NCBI GenBank assembly: GCA_014802105.1
Contig: JAAVCX010000009.1
Coordinates: 38,967 to 102,966 of the forward strand
Length of the DNA stretch: 64,000 bases
Origin: Bacteroides sp.
GTDB taxonomy: Bacteria > Bacteroidota > Bacteroidia > Bacteroidales > Muribaculaceae
Direction: 5' to 3'
Shown here: piece after piece, positions 16,310 to 25,361 of the stretch
Layout: the number at the start of each line of letters is the position of its first letter
Position numbering within the stretch: the first letter of the stretch is position 1
The notes under the pieces: generated by a model
The model's database searches: none
The model's input: the letters and a program-made list of their open reading frames with translations, nothing else
Told to the model about the DNA's origin: nothing
Made by a program: the position numbers and the translations under genes

Positions 16310-19300
16310 ATGAATACAAGCATTCTTTACAGAGTCATGACACTCTTTATCGCTCTGGCCACCGTCTTTAATCTCTCGGCCGCCACGGGCGAAAGAACAA
16401 TCAAGGGCGTAGTGCTCTCATCAGAGGATGGCGAGCCGCTCATCGGAGCCGCTGTCAGCGTGACGGAGTCTCAGCTCAAAAAGGCCGGTAGCCCTCTCAA
16501 GACCCTCGGTGTAGTCACCGACCTCGACGGCAACTTCACTATCACCATTCCCGAGGCCGTCGAGCAGCTCGAGTGCCGCTATGTGGGCTACAATCCCCGC
16601 ACTATCGAACTCGTCCCCGGAGTCGACACTTATGACCTTCAGCTCGACCGGGCTTCGGAAGTGCTCCAGGATGTCGTGGTCACCGGTTATCAGAACATCG
16701 AGAAGCGCAAGCTCACCGCCTCCATCTCCAAGATCGATCTTGACGATGCCAAACTCGGCTCGGTGATGAGTGTCGATCAGGCTCTTGCAGGCCAGGTGGC
16801 AGGTCTCTCGGCCATCGCTACCAGCGGTACACCCGGTGCCCCCATGAAGATACGTATCCGAGGCACCTCCTCGCTCCAGGGCACCCAGGATCCTCTCTGG
16901 GTCATCGACGGTATCCCCGTCAACGGCACTGAGGTTCCCTCTCTTGAAGATCTCAAGGATATTGACAATCTCTATCAGTCGACCATAGCCGGTATCAACC
17001 CCGCCGACATCGAGAGCATTACTGTGCTCAAGGATGCCGCCGCCACCGCCATCTACGGCACACGTGCGGCCAACGGTGTGATCGTCATCACCACCAAGAA
17101 AGGTCGCTCCGGCGCCCCCGAGATCTCCTTCTCGACCCGTCTCACTTATTCGCCCCGTCCCGATATCGACCGCCTCAACCTGCTCAACTCCTCCGAGAAG
17201 GTTGACCTCGAGCTCTCGCTGCTGGGTTCGGACTATACTTATCGTGAAAACAAGGGTGCCGTAGCGCGCATCATTGCCGCCGCCGGAGCCACCGACCTCT
17301 ATAAGCAGGGCGGATGGAACGCTCTGCCCGCCTCGGTGCAGTCTCAGATCAACACCCTGCGCTCTATCAATACCGACTGGAACGACATCCTCTTCCGCGA
17401 CACCTTCAATCAGGAGTATAATCTCTCGCTCTCGGGAGGTAACGACCGCGCCACCTATTACACATCGCTCGGCTTTCAGAACGAGAACGGCAATGTCACC
17501 GGTGTCGACATGAACCGCCTGAGTCTCACTCTCAAGACCAATTACAATGTGTCGCGCGCCTTCAAGGTAGGAGCCTCGCTCTTTGTCAACCATCGCAAGA
17601 ACCACTCCTATATCACCGACAACGACGGCTTCACCAATCCGGTCTACTACTCTCGCCGTGCCAATCCCTATCAGCTTCCCTACGACGAGAACGGTGATTA
17701 CGTCTACGATACCGACATCCAGGGACGTGAGGACAGCGACCTGAAGTTCAATATCTTCGAGGAGCGTGTAAACACCTCGCGCACTCAGGAGAATACCGGC
17801 ATCACCGCTCTGCTCGACGCTACGCTCAGATTTAACAATTCGCTCAAGGCCTACACTCAGGTAGGTTTCCAGCTTGACAATTCCGACACTCAGTCCTTTG
17901 CCGCCGGCGAGACCTACGCTATGCGTAAAGAGTTCTACCGCACCGAGCTCCAGGGCACCAGCTTCCTCCCCGAGGGTGGTCGCCATATCCAGAACAAAGC
18001 TACCAACAAGCAGCTCACCTGGAAGGGCCAGCTCGAGTTCAACCACAGTTTCTCGTCGATCCACGAGCTTGAGGTAATGGCAGGCTCCGAGCTGCGCAAG
18101 ACCTGGTATGACTACTTCTCGTCTACTGCCTATGGCTATGACCCGCGCACACTCACCAGCAAGCCCGTCATCTTCCCCAACGAGCAGTGGGCCCGTCAGT
18201 TCCCGCTCCACTCCGAGAGTGTCAGTGAGAATGCCTATGCCTCGTTCTTCGCTACCGCATCCTATACTCTGCTTTCGCGCTACACCCTCGGTGGAAGTGT
18301 GCGTTTTGACGGAAGCGACCTCTATGGAGTGGCCAAGAAATATCGTTTCCTTCCCCTCTACTCGGTCAGCGGTCTGTGGCGTGTGAGTCAGGAGCCCTGG
18401 CTGCGCGAGTCGACTTTCGTCAACAACCTCGCGCTGCGTGCCTCCTACGGTATTCAGGGTAATATCGACAAGAACACCTCGTCCTTTGTGATGGGCAACT
18501 ACGGCAACACTTCAATTCTGCCGGGTGTTACCGAGGACGTGATCATCCTCGGCTCGGCTCCCAACCGTCGTCTGCGCTGGGAGAAGACCCACACTGCCAA
18601 CGTCGGCTTTGATCTCTCGGTTATAGACAATGCCATATCTCTGACCGGCGAGTATTACTACCGCAAGGGCAACGATCTCATCTCGATGCGTATGCTCCCC
18701 CTCGAGACCGGCTTCATGAGCTATATGGTCAACTGGGCCTCCATGCGCAATCAGGGTTTCGAGCTCTCGCTGGCCACCCGCAATATCGCCACCCGTAATT
18801 TCCGCTGGACCACCAACTTCAATCTGGCCTACAACGAGAACACTGTGCTCCAGGAGACAGTGCCCTCCAACCAGACCACTCCCTCGCGTCAGGGCTATCC
18901 CGTTGGAGCTATCTTCGCCTACCGCACCGCCGGTCTCGACGATCAGGGTTTCCCCCTGTTCCTCACCAAGGAAGGCGAGAAGGTCACTGCCGCCGAGTTC
19001 TTCAAGCTCAATTCGGCCGGAGCCTCTACTCTCACAGCTGAGGAGCAGCGCGATCTCTACACTTATATAGGATCATCCGATCCCCTCTGGACCGGTGGTT
19101 TTATCAACAACTTCACCTACCGCGACTTTGATCTTACTGTCAACTTTGCCTTCAACCTCGGTCTCTACACCCGTGTGCAACCTTCTTACAGCTCCACCTG
19201 GTTTGACCGCGGCATGAACACCAATCGCGACATTCTCGACCGCTGGACTCCGACCAACACCTCCTCGTCGCTTCCGGCCCTTATTCCCGAGAACAGCCCG

Positions 19301-19591
19301 CGCACAGGTGAATACAAGAACTTTGCCGAGTTCACTACTTACTCCATGCTCGACACATGGGTCAAGAAGAACAACTATTGCCGCCTGCAGTCGCTGCGTC
19401 TGGCCTATCACATTCCGCCCAAGGTGCTCGCACCCCTGCGCATGGATATTGTCACCGTCGCTCTCGAGGCCCGCAACCTCTGGGTGTTTGGCAGCAGCTA
19501 CCGCAATTTCCTCGATCCCGAGACCATGGGCAATCCCTTCGCTCAGCCCATCCCCAAGAGCTACACTTTCAGCCTCAACGTAAAGTTCTAA
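16310..19591 (+). CDS. SusC/RagA-family TonB-linked outer membrane transporter
   Basis: A 1093-residue TonB-dependent porin. A signal peptide precedes a carboxypeptidase-like plug extension (TIKGVVLSSEDGEPLIGAAV) at residues 28-110. The plug has DVVVTGYQNIEKRKLTASIS near residue 120, IRIRGTSSLQGTQDPLWVID near 180 and DAAATAIYGTRAANGVIVIT near 245, all SusC hallmarks. The barrel ends with SYTFSLNVKF, a normal aromatic outer-membrane terminus. It stands between a secreted metalloprotease and SusD, which suggests peptide rather than glycan import, as known for RagAB; this is inference. No sigma/anti-sigma or hybrid sensor gene is adjacent. Confidence 0.95.
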   Translation: MNTSILYRVMTLFIALATVFNLSAATGERTIKGVVLSSEDGEPLIGAAVSVTESQLKKAGSPLKTLGVVTDLDGNFTITIPEAVEQLECRYVGYNPRTIELVPGVDTYDLQLDRASEVLQDVVVTGYQNIEKRKLTASISKIDLDDAKLGSVMSVDQALAGQVAGLSAIATSGTPGAPMKIRIRGTSSLQGTQDPLWVIDGIPVNGTEVPSLEDLKDIDNLYQSTIAGINPADIESITVLKDAAATAIYGTRAANGVIVITTKKGRSGAPEISFSTRLTYSPRPDIDRLNLLNSSEKVDLELSLLGSDYTYRENKGAVARIIAAAGATDLYKQGGWNALPASVQSQINTLRSINTDWNDILFRDTFNQEYNLSLSGGNDRATYYTSLGFQNENGNVTGVDMNRLSLTLKTNYNVSRAFKVGASLFVNHRKNHSYITDNDGFTNPVYYSRRANPYQLPYDENGDYVYDTDIQGREDSDLKFNIFEERVNTSRTQENTGITALLDATLRFNNSLKAYTQVGFQLDNSDTQSFAAGETYAMRKEFYRTELQGTSFLPEGGRHIQNKATNKQLTWKGQLEFNHSFSSIHELEVMAGSELRKTWYDYFSSTAYGYDPRTLTSKPVIFPNEQWARQFPLHSESVSENAYASFFATASYTLLSRYTLGGSVRFDGSDLYGVAKKYRFLPLYSVSGLWRVSQEPWLRESTFVNNLALRASYGIQGNIDKNTSSFVMGNYGNTSILPGVTEDVIILGSAPNRRLRWEKTHTANVGFDLSVIDNAISLTGEYYYRKGNDLISMRMLPLETGFMSYMVNWASMRNQGFELSLATRNIATRNFRWTTNFNLAYNENTVLQETVPSNQTTPSRQGYPVGAIFAYRTAGLDDQGFPLFLTKEGEKVTAAEFFKLNSAGASTLTAEEQRDLYTYIGSSDPLWTGGFINNFTYRDFDLTVNFAFNLGLYTRVQPSYSSTWFDRGMNTNRDILDRWTPTNTSSSLPALIPENSPRTGEYKNFAEFTTYSMLDTWVKKNNYCRLQSLRLAYHIPPKVLAPLRMDIVTVALEARNLWVFGSSYRNFLDPETMGNPFAQPIPKSYTFSLNVKF

Positions 19592-19631
19592 ACAATCAGA
19601 ACTGTCTCTCAGACAGCCGAAGCATATAACA

Positions 19632-20960
19632 ATGAAGAAATACACCCTCTATATACTCGTCGCTCTTCTCGGTCTTACCGTGAGCTCCTGCGACAAATAT
19701 CTTGACATAACCCCCGTCGGCAAGGTGATCCCCACCACGGCCGAGGAGTATCGCGCGCTGCTCACCGAGGCCTACTCCACTGTGCCCGACGACCGCGGCC
19801 TGGCCTCGTTTCGAGCCGACGAGCTGCGTCTCGACGCTACCATGTCGACCTATGATCTCGACAGCTATCTCGATATATACACCTGGAATGACGCCACTCC
19901 CGGCGAGAATACATCCTCCTTCAAGTGGCGCCAGTTCTACCATGTGCTCTTTATAGCCAACTATGTGATCGAGAACGAGCGCAATATAACAACCGGCTCA
20001 GCCGCCGAGATCAGTCAGTTGATAGGCGAGGCCTATATGCTCCGCGCCTATATGCACTTCCTGCTTGCCAATCTCCACGCTCCGGCCTACACCAAGTGTG
20101 ACCCTTCCTCGACCAAGGCGGTGCCTCTCAAGCTCGATTCCGACGTAGAGACTGTGCTCTCGCGTTCCACTCTTGAGCAGGTCTACGCCTCGGTCACCGG
20201 CGATCTCGACAAGGCCGGGACTTATCTCAATGTCGAGAGCTGGCCCGATGGCTACAACTATCGCTTCAATACTCTCAGTGTCGACGCCCTTCGCTCGCGT
20301 GTAGCCCTCTACATGGGTGACTGGGACGAGGCTCAGGCTGCCGCCGAGAGTGTGCTCGCCGTCAAGTCGGCGCTCACCGATGTAAACAGTGTTCTGCCCA
20401 ATGTCTATAATTCGATCGAGGCAATCGTATCTCTCGAGCAGGTGATGCCCGCCGCTTACGAGCGCCCCATCAAGGTCGACAACAATTTCTATGGGCTCTT
20501 CACCAGTGCCGATCAGCGCCGACGCACCTATTTCAAGGCTGAGTCCTCCTCTGTTGTGTCGCTGCGTAAGGGTGGAAGCAATACCTACACCAGCACTCTG
20601 CGCACAGGCGAGATGTATCTCAATTCCGCCGAGGCTGCTTGCCGCCAGGGCGATCTCGATGCTGCCCGTGGCCGTCTGCTCGATCTCCAGCGTGCCCGTT
20701 TCAATGCTTCGGGTTATACCCAGAAGGAGACTGATGTCAACGCTATGGATCGTGATGCCCTGCTCGAGGAGATACTCACCGAGCGTGCCCGCGAGCTTGC
20801 TTTCGAGGGTCACAGATGGTTTGACCTGCGACGCACTACTCAGCCCCGTCTTGAGCGAACTTTCAAGGGGCAGACCTATGTCCTCGAGGAGGGTGACTCC
20901 CGCTACACTATTCCTATCCCCTCTGAGGCTATCCAGGCCAACCCGGGCCTCGCCTATTGA
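19632..20960 (+). CDS. SusD/RagB-family surface lipoprotein
   Basis: A 442-residue lipoprotein; the signal peptide ends LTVSSC with cysteine 19 as the lipidation site. The mature start DKYLDITPVGKVIPTTAEEY and the helices AEISQLIGEAYMLRAYMHFL (TPR-like) are typical SusD. The C-terminus contains ILTERARELAFEGHRWFDLR and ends IPIPSEAIQANPGLAY, as in the family. It is shorter than many SusD proteins. It forms the substrate-binding lid on the preceding SusC (41 bp apart). A long palindrome follows the stop. Confidence 0.95.
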   Translation: MKKYTLYILVALLGLTVSSCDKYLDITPVGKVIPTTAEEYRALLTEAYSTVPDDRGLASFRADELRLDATMSTYDLDSYLDIYTWNDATPGENTSSFKWRQFYHVLFIANYVIENERNITTGSAAEISQLIGEAYMLRAYMHFLLANLHAPAYTKCDPSSTKAVPLKLDSDVETVLSRSTLEQVYASVTGDLDKAGTYLNVESWPDGYNYRFNTLSVDALRSRVALYMGDWDEAQAAAESVLAVKSALTDVNSVLPNVYNSIEAIVSLEQVMPAAYERPIKVDNNFYGLFTSADQRRRTYFKAESSSVVSLRKGGSNTYTSTLRTGEMYLNSAEAACRQGDLDAARGRLLDLQRARFNASGYTQKETDVNAMDRDALLEEILTERARELAFEGHRWFDLRRTTQPRLERTFKGQTYVLEEGDSRYTIPIPSEAIQANPGLAY

Positions 20961-20980
20961 AGGGCTGATGATTGATCTGT

Positions 20981-21036
20981 ATAACGAACCGCACCCCGAA
21001 AGTCATACAAAAGACTTTTGGGGTGCGGTTCGTTAT
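20981..21036. terminator. Long palindromic terminator between susD and the flavodiiron gene
   Basis: Arms begin ATAACGAACCGCACCCC and end GGGGTGCGGTTCGTTAT, giving a 24-bp stem with one G-T pair and an 8-bp loop. Two converging genes share it. The T run is weak on both sides. Confidence 0.6.
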
Positions 21037-21052
21037 GACAGAGCTTTTGCTC

Positions 21053-22231
21053 TTATGCTTCTATCAGAGCCTTTGCAAGTGCTGTGACGGTAGCAGTGTC
21101 GTCGGGATGCAGGCGGCTGCGCAGGGTCAGGACAGGCTCTACCACGGTCATGTCTTTCATCTTTGAGAGTTGCTCGGCCATGATGCGTGCGGCTGTCGGT
21201 GCCCATGAACCATTTTCAACGAGTGCCACGCGACGGTTCTGGAGTTTCTTGGCATCAAGATGATGCAGGAAATTATACATGGCCGGGAAAATGCTGCCGT
21301 CGTAAGTCACCGAGCAGAGCACCAGATGAGCCACTCTGAAAGCCTCGGCCACTCCGTAAGACACGTCGTGGCGGCAGAGGTCAAAGAGCTCAACATCTTC
21401 CACGCCGAGCTGAGTGAGTTCGCGGGCTATGCGGCGTGCAGCCTCGGCAGTGCCTCCATAGACCGAGGCGTAGGCCACGAGCACGCCACGGCTTTCGGGC
21501 TCCCAGCGGCTCCACAGATCGTAGAGTTTCACATATCGGGAGATGTCGCCCGAGAGGGCGGGGCCGTGGAGCGGTGCTATCACACTGAAATTACGTGAAG
21601 CGAGTTTCTTGAGCACCATCTGGACGCTTTGGCCGAAACGGCCTACGATATTGGTGTAATACCTGCGGGCTTCGATAGCCCAGCTTTCGCCGGTGTCGGC
21701 TGTCGACATGGCAAAAGTGCCGAAGGCATCGGCCGAGAAGAGCACTCCGTCACGCTCGTCGAGGGTCATCATTACCTCGGGCCAGTGAACCATAGGGGCT
21801 GTAAAGAATGTCAGGGACGTGTCGCCCAACTGAAGGGTATCGCCATCCTTTACCAATACTATACGATCGTTGAGATCAAGGTCGTGGAAAAATCCGGGGA
21901 GCATGTCGGCCGCCTTGGGCGTGCATACTATCTTGACCGAGGGATAGAGTGAGAGCAGATCCCGTATGCTTCCCGAATGATCGGGCTCCATGTGCTGGAT
22001 CAGCAGATAGGAGGGCACGTGACCGGTGCGGTCTACTTCGGCGGCTACGGCTTCGAGCCAGTCGGAGGTACGTCTCACATCGACTGCATCGACCACGGCG
22101 GTCACCGATCCGCCGTCGATGAAATATGAGTTGTAGGATATACCCGAAGGGATTGGAAACTGTGCTTCAAAGAGATCGAGGTTGTCATCGTCGGCACCCA
22201 CATATCGGATGTTGGGAGTAATCTTGTTCAT
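21053..22231 (-). CDS. FprA-family flavodiiron protein
   Basis: A 392-residue A-type flavoprotein. The N-terminal beta-lactamase-like domain has the diiron ligands in QHMEPDHSGS (HxExDH), APMVHWPEVM, FSADAFGTF and PLHGPALSG. The C-terminal flavodoxin domain starts near residue 250 with VAYASVYGGTAEAARRIA for FMN binding. Such enzymes reduce O2 or NO to protect anaerobes; which gas is used cannot be told. It is the last gene of a minus-strand series, 48 bp after the MBOAT gene, so co-transcription is plausible though functionally unexplained. Confidence 0.93.
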   Translation of the reverse strand: MNKITPNIRYVGADDDNLDLFEAQFPIPSGISYNSYFIDGGSVTAVVDAVDVRRTSDWLEAVAAEVDRTGHVPSYLLIQHMEPDHSGSIRDLLSLYPSVKIVCTPKAADMLPGFFHDLDLNDRIVLVKDGDTLQLGDTSLTFFTAPMVHWPEVMMTLDERDGVLFSADAFGTFAMSTADTGESWAIEARRYYTNIVGRFGQSVQMVLKKLASRNFSVIAPLHGPALSGDISRYVKLYDLWSRWEPESRGVLVAYASVYGGTAEAARRIARELTQLGVEDVELFDLCRHDVSYGVAEAFRVAHLVLCSVTYDGSIFPAMYNFLHHLDAKKLQNRRVALVENGSWAPTAARIMAEQLSKMKDMTVVEPVLTLRSRLHPDDTATVTALAKALIEA

Positions 22232-22279
22232 AGCCTTATGTTTATACCTTAGATAAAACGTGATAATTGACCGGGTAGT

Positions 22280-23905
22280 TCAGTATTGCAGGTAGATGAA
22301 CGGCACTATATCGCTCGATCTCACCTGTATGGCGGCATAGAGAGTCAGAGCCAGCAACAGAGCCTGAAACACTATCGTCCGATTGCAGAAAAAGCGTTTC
22401 ACTCCCTGACCTACGGCCGAGGGGAGGATGTGGAGCAGATAGGCGGCAGTGATTGCTATGACTATGCCCGAGTAGCTCGCCACAAATTCGGGAGCCACCG
22501 AGAGATGGAAGTCGTGAATGATCTGATGCCACATCGTGGCGACATCTTCGAGAGTGTGGGCGCGGAAGAGCATGAAGATGAAGGCCACGATCAGAAATGT
22601 GGTCACCATATTGACACATCTCATTGTGGCAGGTATCACTCGCGACGAGCGCGGAGCAGGGGCCTGCATGGAGAGCTCTCCCCCCTCGGTGACCACGACC
22701 TCGGCGGGAGTCATGAGGGCGGCCGTGGCCGAGCGATACATCTTGTGGACAACCAGCAGAGCACCGTGGGCGGCTCCCCAGATCACATACATCCACGAGG
22801 CTCCGTGCCAGAAACCTCCTATGACCATCGTGGCTGCCTGATTGAAGTAGGCGCGCGGCTTGGAGCAACGGTTGCCACCCAGAGGAATGTACACGTAGTC
22901 GCGCAGCCAGGTGGAGAGAGAGATGTGCCAGCGATGCCAGAACTCGGTAGGATTGGAGGCCTTGAAAGGGGCGTTGAAGTTCTCGCGGAAACGGTAGCCC
23001 ATGAGCAGGGCTATGCCTATGGCCATGTCGGAATAGCCCGAGAAATCACAGTAGAGCTGCACCGTGAAACCAAGCGTGGCCATGAGGTTCTCAAAGCCGC
23101 TGTAGAGAGCGGGATTGTCAAAAACCCTGTCCACGAAATTGCCCGAAATGAAGTCGGCGATCACCATTTTCTTGATTATACCGACGATGATGAGCCATGT
23201 GCCCTCTGAGGTCATGTCGCGCGTGGCCACGGGATTGCTTTTGATCTGAGGCAACATATCCTTGGCGCGCACCACAGGGCCGGCGAGCAACGGGGGGAAA
23301 AAGGTGAGATAGAAGAGATAGTCGAGCAACGAGCGGGTGGCGTCGAGCTGTCCGCGATAGATGTCGACTATATAGCTGATGGATCTGAAGGTGAAGAATG
23401 AGATACCGGCCGGCAGCAACAGCGCTATAGGGTCAAGCGGTTCGGTCAGTATTTTTGAGAGAGTGTCGAGCAGCAGGCCGAAATACTTGAAGTAACACAG
23501 CAGGCCTACATTGACCAGCACGTTGACGGTCACGATCAGACGTTTCATCACCAGGCTCTTATACTCGGAGAGTCCCCGGGCCCACATCAGAGAGAGACCG
23601 AGCAGATAGTCGCTCAGCGCCACTCCGAGCAGAAGCAGGCAACAGAGACCCGATGTCTTGTAGTAGAAATAGACCGAGAAGAGGATGGTGAAGATCATCC
23701 TCACCGGGCGCCAGGGGCGCAGAATGCGGTATATCACCATGAATATGGCGAACAATACCAGGAACAGGCCTGTGTTGAAGAGCAGCGGCTGATGGCTGTC
23801 ATATCCGAGCATAGCTGTCACGAGATCGGGGTCGATACCGGCCCGCTCGATAAAAGCGTCATACAGTAACCTGAGACGAGAGATCTGTTCTGTAATGAAA
23901 TCCAT
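22280..23905 (-). CDS. MBOAT-family membrane O-acyltransferase
   Basis: A 541-residue integral membrane protein with about ten or more hydrophobic segments. HRWHISLSTWLRDYVYIPLG and FWHGASWMYVIWGAAHG contain the conserved MBOAT residues, including the active-site histidine of WHGAS. The closest types are AlgI, DltB and PatA, which move acetyl or acyl groups across the inner membrane. The two genes before it encode SGNH hydrolase-like proteins, the usual extracytoplasmic partners that put the acyl group onto a polysaccharide or peptidoglycan. The acceptor is unknown. Confidence 0.93.
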   Translation of the reverse strand: MDFITEQISRLRLLYDAFIERAGIDPDLVTAMLGYDSHQPLLFNTGLFLVLFAIFMVIYRILRPWRPVRMIFTILFSVYFYYKTSGLCCLLLLGVALSDYLLGLSLMWARGLSEYKSLVMKRLIVTVNVLVNVGLLCYFKYFGLLLDTLSKILTEPLDPIALLLPAGISFFTFRSISYIVDIYRGQLDATRSLLDYLFYLTFFPPLLAGPVVRAKDMLPQIKSNPVATRDMTSEGTWLIIVGIIKKMVIADFISGNFVDRVFDNPALYSGFENLMATLGFTVQLYCDFSGYSDMAIGIALLMGYRFRENFNAPFKASNPTEFWHRWHISLSTWLRDYVYIPLGGNRCSKPRAYFNQAATMVIGGFWHGASWMYVIWGAAHGALLVVHKMYRSATAALMTPAEVVVTEGGELSMQAPAPRSSRVIPATMRCVNMVTTFLIVAFIFMLFRAHTLEDVATMWHQIIHDFHLSVAPEFVASYSGIVIAITAAYLLHILPSAVGQGVKRFFCNRTIVFQALLLALTLYAAIQVRSSDIVPFIYLQY

Positions 23906-23984
23906 GGACAGATGAGATAGAATAGGGGATTGAGAAGAGAATTACTTGGAAACTATATCTTGAGTTACTTACTCCGCGGGAGTT

Positions 23985-25361
23985 TTACTGCCGCAGGGCT
24001 TCGGCAAGTGCGTCATAGAGCAGGCGACCCTCGAGATTGTAGCCGCGTATGGTGTGGTGTACGCGGTCGCCGGCAAAGAGGTTGTTGCTGATCCACTGTG
24101 TGCTCGCTCCCTTGCCTCCGGCTACTTCATACCAGTCCCACACGGGGAGCGAGTTGCGGCGGGCATAGTCGAGTATAGTGGTGCGTAGAGGCGCGATATT
24201 ATTGTTGACCGTATAGGTGCGCGAGGTGCGTGTGACGGTGCGCAGTTTGCCCTTGCGACCGTTGCGTCCCTTTGATCTCACTTTTACTTTGCGTGTGGAG
24301 GTGACGCTGCGGTGACACTCCATAGGCGTGGTGAGCATCACGATGGCTTCAGGATTGGCACTGCGTATATTCTTGACCAGCCGGTCGATCGAGTTGACAA
24401 AAGATGCCTGATCCAGGCGGCCGAAAGCCTCGTTGGTGCCGAGCGATATGATCACCAGCGATGGATTGAGCGGAGCTATTCCTGCTCCGACATTTCCGAT
24501 GCGGTTGTAGGTCTCGTAGGTGGCGCCGTTGTTGCCGATAGCATGATAGAAGAGGCCGGGACGGTCGCCCGAGAGGGAGGCTCCGTAGACAGTGAGGTCG
24601 CCGGCCGAGGCAAAGTCGATCGAGACCGAGGTCTGGGCATCGGGGAGAATGATCTGGGTGTAGTCGCGCGAAGGTATCACCCTGACATTGAGGAGGGATC
24701 CATCTTCACCCTTGACGTTCTTGACGTTGAGTTTGCCGTTATGAAAGAGGGTCAGGGAATTGAACGGATTGTAATCGTCGCGTCCCGAGGTAGCTATCGT
24801 CAGTGACGAACTGCTTGTGACGGGGCGTATCGAGGTGCCTGTAAAACCCATTGTGTGACGCCAGGATGAGTTCATGAGCTTGGCCGGAGTCCATGATCCC
24901 TGGCTCTGGAAGGTATAGTCGGAGGGTTGGTTGGTGCCGCTCATCTTGAGAGGCGCTACCAGTCCGCGCCCGGCGTCTCCGTAATCATACTGGAGGAGCT
25001 GTCGGGTGGTTGCCGAGGAGAAATCGGCCTGAATATGAGAGTCGCCGATGTGTATTATCGAAACGGGACGTGATGAGGCTCCGGCCACGGCACTACGCAG
25101 GGCACTCCAGTCAGAGCCGTTGAAGGTGATATGATTGGCCGATGTCTTTATGAACGATGGGATCGGTATGTCGATGTCATCCTCGTCAGAAGAAGTGTCG
25201 GTGACCCCCGACGAGAGCATCTGTTGCTCTTCGTCGTCGCTGATGGGCTCGTTGTCGTCATCGACGGGGGGCAACGCACTGAGCGTGGGTACACTCAGCA
25301 GCAGAGCGGCCATCAGTGAGGAGAGACGACGGGGGTGTATGGAACGGAGTGATATAGTCAT
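23985..25361 (-). CDS. Secreted SGNH/GDSL-like acyltransferase or esterase (second of two)
   Basis: A 458-residue protein whose signal peptide ends near PTLSA. The catalytic serine lies in IHIGDSHIQADF, the glycine block in YGDAGRGL, the asparagine block in ISLGTNEAFGR, and the Asp/His pair in GDRVHHT near the C-terminus, so the SGNH set appears complete. The ATG at 25361 overlaps the stop of the preceding SGNH gene (ATGA), which suggests coupled translation. An in-frame upstream extension lacks a signal peptide and lies inside the neighbour, so I rejected it. An acidic linker (DDDNEPISDDEE) follows the signal peptide. Its likely role is O-acylation with the MBOAT protein. Confidence 0.85.
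   Translation of the reverse strand: MTISLRSIHPRRLSSLMAALLLSVPTLSALPPVDDDNEPISDDEEQQMLSSGVTDTSSDEDDIDIPIPSFIKTSANHITFNGSDWSALRSAVAGASSRPVSIIHIGDSHIQADFSSATTRQLLQYDYGDAGRGLVAPLKMSGTNQPSDYTFQSQGSWTPAKLMNSSWRHTMGFTGTSIRPVTSSSSLTIATSGRDDYNPFNSLTLFHNGKLNVKNVKGEDGSLLNVRVIPSRDYTQIILPDAQTSVSIDFASAGDLTVYGASLSGDRPGLFYHAIGNNGATYETYNRIGNVGAGIAPLNPSLVIISLGTNEAFGRLDQASFVNSIDRLVKNIRSANPEAIVMLTTPMECHRSVTSTRKVKVRSKGRNGRKGKLRTVTRTSRTYTVNNNIAPLRTTILDYARRNSLPVWDWYEVAGGKGASTQWISNNLFAGDRVHHTIRGYNLEGRLLYDALAEALRQ

Noticed and set aside
16421..18211. A 596-codon open frame antisense to susC
   Set aside because: It mirrors the codon bias of susC, has no recognisable domain, and the plus-strand protein has all SusC signatures.
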